From Syngnathus acus (Eukaryota; Chordata; Actinopteri; Syngnathiformes; Syngnathidae), in the NCBI RefSeq assembly GCF_901709675.1, contig NC_051108.1, positions 8,106,631-8,170,630 on the forward strand: DNA of 64,000 nucleotides, read 5' to 3'. Positions 57,364 through 64,000 of this stretch are shown in pieces. The notes beneath the pieces were generated by a model, which was given only the letters and a program-made list of their open reading frames with translations, was not told the DNA's origin and ran no database searches. Position 1 is the stretch's first letter. Each line of letters starts with the position of its first letter. The position numbers and the translations under genes are program-made.

Positions 57364-60300
57364 GGCTGCCCGGGAAGCCAGAGAAGCAGTGGCGCGGCGG
57401 AGCCAATGCTTCATGTGACAGTGGAGGGAAAACCTGTGCAGATGCTGGTGGACACAGGAGCAACTTATTCATCAATAAACACTGCCCTACCTGTATCCTC
57501 ACTGTCAAAGAAAACAACAACTTTAGTCGGCTTTTCGGGACAACCACGAACTCTGCCTTTTACCAAACCACTTGAGACGGTGATCACCCAGACGGGGTGT
57601 AGACTGTGGCACAAATATATCCATTCTACAGACACTCCGATCAATTTGATGGGGAGGGATTTGCTGTCAGCCGTTGAAGCTAAGATCCTGTGTGGGCCGG
57701 AGGGAGTGATTATTCAATTTCCAAATGGTGTCAGCATCCCGTGCTCACAGCAGCTACAACAACATGGCCAGTGGCTGATGGCGCCCCTACAGACAGAAGC
57801 AGAAACTGCAACCATCTACTGGGCCAGGCTGGAGCCAGAAACCCCTGCTGGTGGCGGTGTGTTCTCGACCTACCTACTGTGGAAGCCCTGGATCTGCTCA
57901 CTGGCGCCATACCACCCACCTGTTGATCCTTTGCATTGCACTCTATATTATGACCGAAAAAGTGATGATGTTTATCGGGATTTGTTTGAAGAAATTGAAG
58001 GGCACATGTGGGATTTAACTTCATCATGCATTTTGATTGGTAAAGAGGGAGTTGCAGCAGCTACTGAATTAACACCTGAACAAATGCAGTGGTTCAAAAT
58101 GACAGAAAAAGGGGTACCACACATTTCGCTAGCTCTTGCCCCAGGTCATGAAGCCAGACAATTGGGCTCAATGGTCAAACATTTGTTGCTGCAAACCGAC
58201 TGGCGGAAAACACACATCCCTAATTTGTATTGGTCAGAGTCTCAGAAAGCTTACCAAATTAAACAACCCATGGTAGACTCAGGGCTGCTGGAGATGATGT
58301 TGGTATCTCGCACACATGGCAGGGAATTAACTGATCATGAGGACGCTGAAGTAATGCTCGCGGCCTTGCCCGACACCTTGTGGTCCCAAGGTCCATTTGA
58401 TGTCGGGTTTTGTCACTCGATGGCCCCTATTGATCTCCAAATGGATGAGACGCAGCCTATCAAACGACCCCAATATCGTTGGCCGAGTGAGGCGGACCAA
58501 GGCATGGAAGACACTCTGTGCGGCCTCTGGGACGCAGGGGTGTTGGAAGTGTCATGCTCCGAATGGAACACCCCGTTAAGGCCAGTCCAAAAAGCAGATG
58601 GGAAAACATGGCGCATGGCACATGATTTGAGAGCAGTAAATGATGTCACTATAACTCCTGTTCTTCCCGTGCCAGACCCACACCGAATCCTTGCATCATT
58701 GAACCCTGCCTATCAGTGGTTCACCGTAATTGATTTGGCTAATGCCTTCTTCTGCCTCCCGCTTTCCCCCTCAGTGCGGCACGCGTTCGCCTTCACTTAC
58801 AAAGGGATGAAATTGCAATACACATGCATGCCGCAGGGATTCAAAAATTCGCCAGGATTGTTCAATCAGGTCCTCAAAGAACTCCTCGAACCATGCCAAA
58901 TGCCGGATGGCACATTGTTGTTGCAATATGTCGATGATTTGTTGATTGCAGCAAAAGACGAGCAGACGTGTCTTGAAGGAACAAAGAAAGTGTTGTTGTG
59001 GTTAGGGGAGAAAGGGTTCAAGGTGTCAAGAAAGAAACTGCAATGCTGTCGCCAACAGGTCACTTTTCTGGGACGTGTGTTGACCCCTAGTGGCCTCGCC
59101 ATGTCGCCTGAACATAGAAGCTCCATCCTCCGACACCCACGGCCCGCCACCGTCCAGGAGATGCTATCATTCCTGGGGTTGTGCGGCTACAGCAGACATT
59201 ACATACCCTGTTTTGCTGACAAAACTGGTGTCCTACGGGCCCTGATCCGCGAACAGGGGGCGAGGAATCTCAGGGCTTGCCTGGTTTGGACACCGGAGGC
59301 TGCTGAGGTCTTTGTGTCACTGGTGCAGGAGCTGGCCTCTGCTGCGGCTTTGGCCACTCCTGACTACACTCTGCCCTTCCATCTAGATGTCTCTATTTCA
59401 GGGAAAGTTGTGAATGGAGCTCTGTACCAGAAAATGCAGCATGGACGTGCAGTGTTGATGTATTGCAGCGTCCCCTTGGACAACATTGAGCAACGACAAC
59501 CCGATTGTTCCAGATATGCGGCTGGCCTGGCAAAGGTCTTACTCAAAACAGCCCACACGGTCATGGGGCATCCAGTTTATGTGTTAACTGATCATGCAGT
59601 GTCTTCATTTGTCGCATCGGCGGCGTTCACGTTGACTCCACTGCGACAAACACGGTTGTTGAAAATATTGACTGCCCCAAATGTCAACTATGTCCATTCC
59701 GGAGTGAACATGGCCGATCAATTGTTGGTGGGACCCCATGAGTGTGCATCAAAGGTCCAGACGGTGGCGAAAGTCCGACCTGACCTCTATTCCACTCCGC
59801 TCGGGCACGGTCGTGTGGTGTTCACAGATGGCTGCTGTTGGAGAGACAGGATGGGCTCCCTCCATGCGGCCGCGGCTGCGGTCGAGTGGAGGGATGGTTC
59901 CTTCCAGCCTCTTAAAGTGATGAAGCTCAACACCCACCCATCGGCCCAGGCGGCAGAAGTCTTTGCTCTGGTGTTAGCTTTACGACAATGCAAGGGGGAA
60001 GCCGTGACCATCTATTCTGACTCCGCTTATGCGGTGTCGGCGGCTTTACTCGATCTGGTAGGGTGGCTGCAGAATGGGTTCACGACGGCCAGAGGCTCGG
60101 AGATTGCGCACAAGGATTTGATGTTGCAGTTGTTTGAGGCGTTGAAGTACCCGAGCGAGGTGGCCATTGTCAAAGTGCCTGGTCACTCCAAAGCTGACAC
60201 CTTAGTGGCTAGGGGGAATCGAGCGGCTGATGAATTGGCCAAGCAGACGGCCGGGTATGGCGGGGCAGAGGACATGATGGTGTCCCGCGGTCCACTAATT

Positions 60301-61488
60301 GTGGACGGGGAACACCCCGACTCCTGTTTGCCTCTGTCACTCTCGCATGCCGATCTGTGTGCCGCCCAGGGTGCCACGTCCCCGGAACAAAAATCGGTCT
60401 GGCTGGCAGCAAAGGCTGTCAAACGATCAGATGGCTTGTGGGTAGGACCCAAAGGACAGCCAGCTCTTCCGGAGGGAAGGCTGATGTCGGAGATCCTAAC
60501 ACAGGCTCACACACCTTCCCATGTGGGTCCCCATGCCATGATGATCCATCTTCGAAGTTGGTGGCATCCCAAACTCTCAGATGTGGTCTGGAAATTCGTT
60601 GCGGATTGTGAGTCTTGCCAGACGTTCAATGCACGCCCTACGTTGAAGCCTAAGCCCGGCCTGTTTCAGCCGGCCCCATGGCCGGGGGCAGAGGTGATCA
60701 TTGATTTCACAGACATGAATACAAGAGTGAATGGAAAACGCTTTTTGCTTGTGTTGGTTGACGCTTACTCGGGCTGGCCGGAGGCATATCCGTGCTCGAA
60801 GGAAGATTCTGCTGCGGTGATCAAGGCTTTGATCACCCATTACATCCCTACCCACGGTTTTCCGGCCTTGATCCGTTCTGACAATGGTACACACTTTAAC
60901 AACAAAGCCTTGGCCAAGGTAGAATCAATTTTGGGGTTGAAGCATCGATTCGGGTGTGTCTACCATCCTCAGTCTCAAGGCCGCGTTGAACGACTTAACC
61001 GAACGCTAAAAGAGAAATTGGCCAAAATTATGGCTCAGACAGCAATGAATTGGCTACAAGCACTTCCGCTTGCTTTGCTGTCTGTGAGACAATCCGTTAA
61101 CAGGAGCACTGGATTCGCACCGTTTGAGTTGATGACGGGCCGTCTAATGCCGGGACCAGCGACGACGCTCGTCCCACCAGAGGATGTTCCGGTACCTAAT
61201 TTATCTCATACAGCATACTGGTCCTATTTGTCTGCTTTGGTGTCCAGTGTTTCTGCACAGCTTGGAGAAAAATCCGCTGCGGCGGAGGAAGGTGTGTCGG
61301 TGGAGAAACAGCTCACGCCGTACGTGTACGTCCGAGTCATCTCCAGGAAGTGGACGGACCCCCGGTGGAAGGGCCCCTTTCGTGTCTTAGCCAGGACGTC
61401 TCACGCGGCCCAACTCGACTTCAAAGGACGCCGGTGGTATCACTACTCACAACTCCGTCCGGCCCCAGAGTTTGTTCCGTCAGGATGA
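57364..61488 (+). CDS. pol: Retroviral Pol (protease, 2H-like segment, RT, RNase H, integrase)
   Basis: It continues the gag frame directly after the UAG, so it is probably made by readthrough. 1374 codons lie between the UAG and the stop at 61486-61488. The protease has LVDTGA (57451) and LMGRDLL. An unusual segment with two H-x-[T/S]-L motifs follows (57934 and 58120). The RT has MPQGFKNSPGLF and QYVDDLL (58924). RNase H has FTDGCC and YSDSAYA. The integrase has an HHCC zinc region, IDFTDMN (60700), RSDNGTH and GRVERLNRT, the D,D-35-E triad, and a C-terminal PRWKGPFRVL region as in gammaretroviruses. All active-site residues I can locate are present. Confidence 0.93.
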   Translation, partial: GCPGSQRSSGAAEPMLHVTVEGKPVQMLVDTGATYSSINTALPVSSLSKKTTTLVGFSGQPRTLPFTKPLETVITQTGCRLWHKYIHSTDTPINLMGRDLLSAVEAKILCGPEGVIIQFPNGVSIPCSQQLQQHGQWLMAPLQTEAETATIYWARLEPETPAGGGVFSTYLLWKPWICSLAPYHPPVDPLHCTLYYDRKSDDVYRDLFEEIEGHMWDLTSSCILIGKEGVAAATELTPEQMQWFKMTEKGVPHISLALAPGHEARQLGSMVKHLLLQTDWRKTHIPNLYWSESQKAYQIKQPMVDSGLLEMMLVSRTHGRELTDHEDAEVMLAALPDTLWSQGPFDVGFCHSMAPIDLQMDETQPIKRPQYRWPSEADQGMEDTLCGLWDAGVLEVSCSEWNTPLRPVQKADGKTWRMAHDLRAVNDVTITPVLPVPDPHRILASLNPAYQWFTVIDLANAFFCLPLSPSVRHAFAFTYKGMKLQYTCMPQGFKNSPGLFNQVLKELLEPCQMPDGTLLLQYVDDLLIAAKDEQTCLEGTKKVLLWLGEKGFKVSRKKLQCCRQQVTFLGRVLTPSGLAMSPEHRSSILRHPRPATVQEMLSFLGLCGYSRHYIPCFADKTGVLRALIREQGARNLRACLVWTPEAAEVFVSLVQELASAAALATPDYTLPFHLDVSISGKVVNGALYQKMQHGRAVLMYCSVPLDNIEQRQPDCSRYAAGLAKVLLKTAHTVMGHPVYVLTDHAVSSFVASAAFTLTPLRQTRLLKILTAPNVNYVHSGVNMADQLLVGPHECASKVQTVAKVRPDLYSTPLGHGRVVFTDGCCWRDRMGSLHAAAAAVEWRDGSFQPLKVMKLNTHPSAQAAEVFALVLALRQCKGEAVTIYSDSAYAVSAALLDLVGWLQNGFTTARGSEIAHKDLMLQLFEALKYPSEVAIVKVPGHSKADTLVARGNRAADELAKQTAGYGGAEDMMVSRGPLIVDGEHPDSCLPLSLSHADLCAAQGATSPEQKSVWLAAKAVKRSDGLWVGPKGQPALPEGRLMSEILTQAHTPSHVGPHAMMIHLRSWWHPKLSDVVWKFVADCESCQTFNARPTLKPKPGLFQPAPWPGAEVIIDFTDMNTRVNGKRFLLVLVDAYSGWPEAYPCSKEDSAAVIKALITHYIPTHGFPALIRSDNGTHFNNKALAKVESILGLKHRFGCVYHPQSQGRVERLNRTLKEKLAKIMAQTAMNWLQALPLALLSVRQSVNRSTGFAPFELMTGRLMPGPATTLVPPEDVPVPNLSHTAYWSYLSALVSSVSAQLGEKSAAAEEGVSVEKQLTPYVYVRVISRKWTDPRWKGPFRVLARTSHAAQLDFKGRRWYHYSQLRPAPEFVPSG

Positions 61489-61584
61489 AGGTATTCCTGG
61501 TTGGCCGTGTCCCGGACCCGGCCAAGAGGGGGGGAACAGAAGGAGTAGGGGAAGCAATACGGAGAAGGAAAGGGGAGGGCCCGA

Positions 61585-63537
61585 ATGGTTTTTTCGAAAT
61601 TTGCGAGATTAATTTTAGGACTGTTATTTGTAGGTTGTATTTTTGTGTGGACAGTGATGACGATTGATGAGACCTTCCAGCAGAAAACGTCCCAGATTCA
61701 AATTTCACACACCACAAACAACATCATGTCTGAGCATCATTTAAACATCCGGTCCAAAAGACAAGTGACCGGGGTCACTCAGACACACCGGGGACACTGC
61801 GAACCGGTCCAATCATTTAAATGGGGGATCCAGGTTTGCATCCCTAAAAACGTGACAGTACAAATTATCATACCGTTTGAAAGTTTGGTGAACGGGCAGA
61901 TTAGAGGACAGGATTATCGGGATTATGATTGGTATTTGACCAACGACTTGGTAAATAGGGGTTGGAAAGATCTGGTATGGGACACTAAAGATTGGTATAA
62001 ATCATGGGGGACTAGTGTTCAAGCAAAACAACATCAGCAAATGATAAAAGGGGAAAAAACGCAGACAGGCATCACCTTGTGGGTTAATGCTTCACACGAT
62101 TTACATTTAGGAAGACGCACAGTAGGGTGCTGGGGTTTCCAGTTAAACATATATGTGTATAAATACCCGTATTGGCAGATGTTCCTCTGTCAAGGTGAGG
62201 ATGCCAAACAAGAAGTATCTTTGAGTCCCTCAACAGACCCCCGAATTTTAGCGAAAGCAATTAGGAGCGTAGATGATTGGTTTCGGGTCACTACGGGAGT
62301 CACCGCTGTAAACAATAATTGGCTTTTGATGGCGGAACAAGCTGCTAATGCAACTGGTGAAGATTGTGTGGTTTGTCTCGAAGCAAGAGTAGTGTTAAAA
62401 ATTGTTCCAGCTGCAATAGAATCAGCATGTGTTTTACAGGTGTTGACCCAGTCCAGGACCAGTGGCGATTGTTTGATTTATAATGATATTTTCCCAGTCG
62501 TGGGCTTGGAGAAAAGAAAGCCCATTTTTGATAGCCATGTGACTCAACAAAATATGACATGTTTAAAGTTAAAGGGAAACGGCATAAGTATTGGGACAAT
62601 AGATCACACATGGTGCAGGATAAATTTGTTTTTGAGTGTCCCCTCTCCTCTCTCTCGTGCAGACCTCTGGTTGTGGTGTGGTGACAACAAATTATATGAT
62701 CGCTTGCCGAAGAATGCATCAGGTATCTGTGCCCTTGTGTCTTTGATAATGCCTGTGGTGGTTGTCCCCATTGAAATACAGAATCTCAATTGGAACATGG
62801 AGTTCCCACTGGCGGGGCTCCTAAGGCGAGCCAAAAGAGACGTTTTGCCCCCATGGTTGAGCGACAACGATCCGACATATATTGACGCTATAGGAGTGCC
62901 TCGGGGTGTGCCAGATGAGTATAAACTCGTTAATCAAGTGTCCTCGGGATTCGAAAGCATTTTCTTATGGATCACCCCCAATAAAAATGTTGACCGTATT
63001 AATTATATTCATTACAATGTCCAACGGCTGGGTAATTATACAGCTGAATCATTTGCAGTGGTCCATGAACAATTGGCCGCGACGTCATTGATGTCGTTCC
63101 AAAATAGAATTGCGTTGGACATGCTATTGGCTAAGGAACATGGTGTGTGCGGAATGTTCGGTGATGCATGTTGTACTTTCATCCCCAACAACACGGCACC
63201 AGGGGGCCGACTGACCCGGGCGTTGGAAGGACTAAGGATACTGGATAAAAAGATGAAAGATCATTCAGGTGTACGCACCGATATTTGGTCTGATTGGATG
63301 AAAACGTTCGGAAACTGGAAAGGCCTCATCATGTCTGTGCTTGTTGCTGTGGCTATTTTTACTACAATAATGATTTTATGCGGTTGTTGCTGTATTCCAT
63401 GTATTAGATCACTCACTGTTCGGTTGATCGAGAAAACCGTTGGCCCGTTGTCACCGAAGGGCCAATATACCCTGGTGACTCAACATGAGCCGCGGGGGGA
63501 AGAAAGGACCGACAGTGTGCTGGTCGCTGATTACTAG
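61585..63537 (+). CDS. env: Retroviral Env glycoprotein
   Basis: Membrane glycoprotein of 650 aa, expected from a spliced mRNA and needed for entry. An N-terminal hydrophobic segment (residues 9-27) is followed by a first furin-type site, RSKR (56-59). The surface subunit contains a CXXC motif (CVVC, 261-264). A second furin-type site RAKR (415-418) separates the transmembrane subunit. That subunit has a heptad region, a CX6CC motif (522-530), an anchor (about 580-607) followed by several cysteines, and a short tail. CXXC plus CX6CC is the gamma-type covalent Env arrangement. Several N-glycosylation sequons are visible. There are no internal stops. Confidence 0.92.
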   Translation: MVFSKFARLILGLLFVGCIFVWTVMTIDETFQQKTSQIQISHTTNNIMSEHHLNIRSKRQVTGVTQTHRGHCEPVQSFKWGIQVCIPKNVTVQIIIPFESLVNGQIRGQDYRDYDWYLTNDLVNRGWKDLVWDTKDWYKSWGTSVQAKQHQQMIKGEKTQTGITLWVNASHDLHLGRRTVGCWGFQLNIYVYKYPYWQMFLCQGEDAKQEVSLSPSTDPRILAKAIRSVDDWFRVTTGVTAVNNNWLLMAEQAANATGEDCVVCLEARVVLKIVPAAIESACVLQVLTQSRTSGDCLIYNDIFPVVGLEKRKPIFDSHVTQQNMTCLKLKGNGISIGTIDHTWCRINLFLSVPSPLSRADLWLWCGDNKLYDRLPKNASGICALVSLIMPVVVVPIEIQNLNWNMEFPLAGLLRRAKRDVLPPWLSDNDPTYIDAIGVPRGVPDEYKLVNQVSSGFESIFLWITPNKNVDRINYIHYNVQRLGNYTAESFAVVHEQLAATSLMSFQNRIALDMLLAKEHGVCGMFGDACCTFIPNNTAPGGRLTRALEGLRILDKKMKDHSGVRTDIWSDWMKTFGNWKGLIMSVLVAVAIFTTIMILCGCCCIPCIRSLTVRLIEKTVGPLSPKGQYTLVTQHEPRGEERTDSVLVADY

Positions 63538-63548
63538 AGTAACTGGTG

Positions 63549-63579
63549 ATGACCTCATAAATGAGGTCATGAGAGGGAA
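63549..63579 (+). promoter_or_regulatory. Polypurine tract with an adjacent hairpin
   Basis: GAGAGGGAA (63571-63579) abuts the 3' LTR and should prime plus-strand synthesis. Directly upstream is a perfect 10-bp stem, ATGACCTCAT, with an AA loop (63549-63570). Confidence 0.75.
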
Positions 63580-64000
63580 TAAAGGGAAATGTGCTTTCGG
63601 CAGTTTGCAAACATATTTTGTTAAGGCAGCGCTAGACTTATAATCATATCAATCATATCAGTAGTAGTGCACTCGTGTGGTGATTAATAAGTGGAAAGGA
63701 ATGTGCAGGCTACAATGAATTTGTTCTCTACAAAGTATTGTGGAACAGGATGACCAGACAGGGAGGATATCTCAAGGCCGGTGAAGAACAACTCGTCTTT
63801 GTGGTCCAGACACCTGTGCTGAGCAGGGGAAAAACCCAAACCAGGAGGAGACGACCATCGACCATCGACCATCGACCAATCACCACACAATATTTTGCAT
63901 GCTTGAATATTCATATTGTGTTTCTTTAAAACTGGGCAACCCGGAAGAATGTGTTGTCTTTGATGGTCACGAAGGCACACGAGTTTTTGTGTTAGGGACC
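63580..64000 (+). repeat. 3' LTR, truncated by the window end
   Basis: The first 421 bp of the LTR, with one difference from the 5' LTR (63670). The right border, the target duplication and the continuation of the palindrome arm lie outside the window. Confidence 0.95.

Larger units (their letters stand above)
53858..64000 (+). mobile_element. Endogenous retrovirus, gammaretrovirus-like, nearly complete
   Basis: The order is 5' LTR, tRNA-Trp-type primer site, leader with three tandem repeats, gag, UAG, pol, env, polypurine tract and 3' LTR (cut by the window end). The visible 421 bp of LTR match at all but one position (53948 T, 63670 C). None of the three genes has an internal stop apart from the gag-pol UAG. 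It sits at the end of the right palindrome arm, which it appears to interrupt. Low LTR divergence and open frames indicate a recent integration. Whether it is fixed or polymorphic cannot be told from one sequence. Confidence 0.95.

Overview
The window is vertebrate nuclear DNA, almost certainly from a ray-finned (teleost) fish. It has compact intron-exon genes with GT-AG introns, teleost-type SINEs with GGATGG tails, Tc1-like and hAT transposons, RTE-like and L2/CR1-like LINEs, and a retrovirus-like provirus. A percomorph is likely. I weakly suspect a syngnathid from the SINE flavour but cannot show it.

Region 1 (about 2.2-42.1 kb) is a conserved gene block of six complete genes: slc35b2 (+), hsp90ab1 (-), rbm25 (+), eif2s1 (-), atp6v1d (+) and pals1/mpp5 (-). 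For each I traced splice sites whose phases close the whole reading frame. Their predicted lengths (433, 723, 806, 315, 248 and 644 aa) fit the families. slc35b2/hsp90ab1, rbm25/eif2s1 and atp6v1d/pals1 are tail to tail. eif2s1 and atp6v1d are head to head over a short shared promoter with a perfect CLEAR (TFEB-type) motif. The products are housekeeping proteins: a Golgi PAPS transporter, a cytosolic chaperone, a splicing regulator, translation initiation factor eIF2 alpha, the V-ATPase rotor subunit D, and a Crumbs-complex scaffold.

Transposons sit between and inside these genes, often nested. A SINE is split by a hAT-like element that is split by a second hAT element (111-1881), each with a readable target-site duplication (TSD). 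A Tc1 element in an eif2s1 intron carries a nearly full RTE-like LINE flanked by a 53-bp duplication. A second Tc1-like element ends 8 bp from an eif2s1 5' splice site.

Region 2 (42-48.3 kb) has no recognised gene. It holds foldback elements, a tandem pair of splice-bounded segments, and a mosaic of L2/CR1-type LINE pieces in opposite orientations, one split by an 860-bp hAT element.

Region 3 (48.35-53.86 kb) is a large palindrome. Two arms of about 1.1 kb flank a degenerate 5S rDNA cluster of ten 5S-like copies, which switches orientation once.

Region 4 (53.858 kb to the window end) is a provirus inserted in the outer end of the right palindrome arm. The 421 bp of the two LTRs that can be compared differ at one base, and gag, pol and env each read without internal stops. 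gag and pol share one frame across a single UAG, as in gammaretroviruses. The primer-binding site fits tRNA-Trp, and env has CXXC and CX6CC motifs. Between protease and reverse transcriptase, pol has a segment with two H-x-[T/S]-L motifs that looks like a 2H phosphoesterase fold. This is the most interesting lead in the window.
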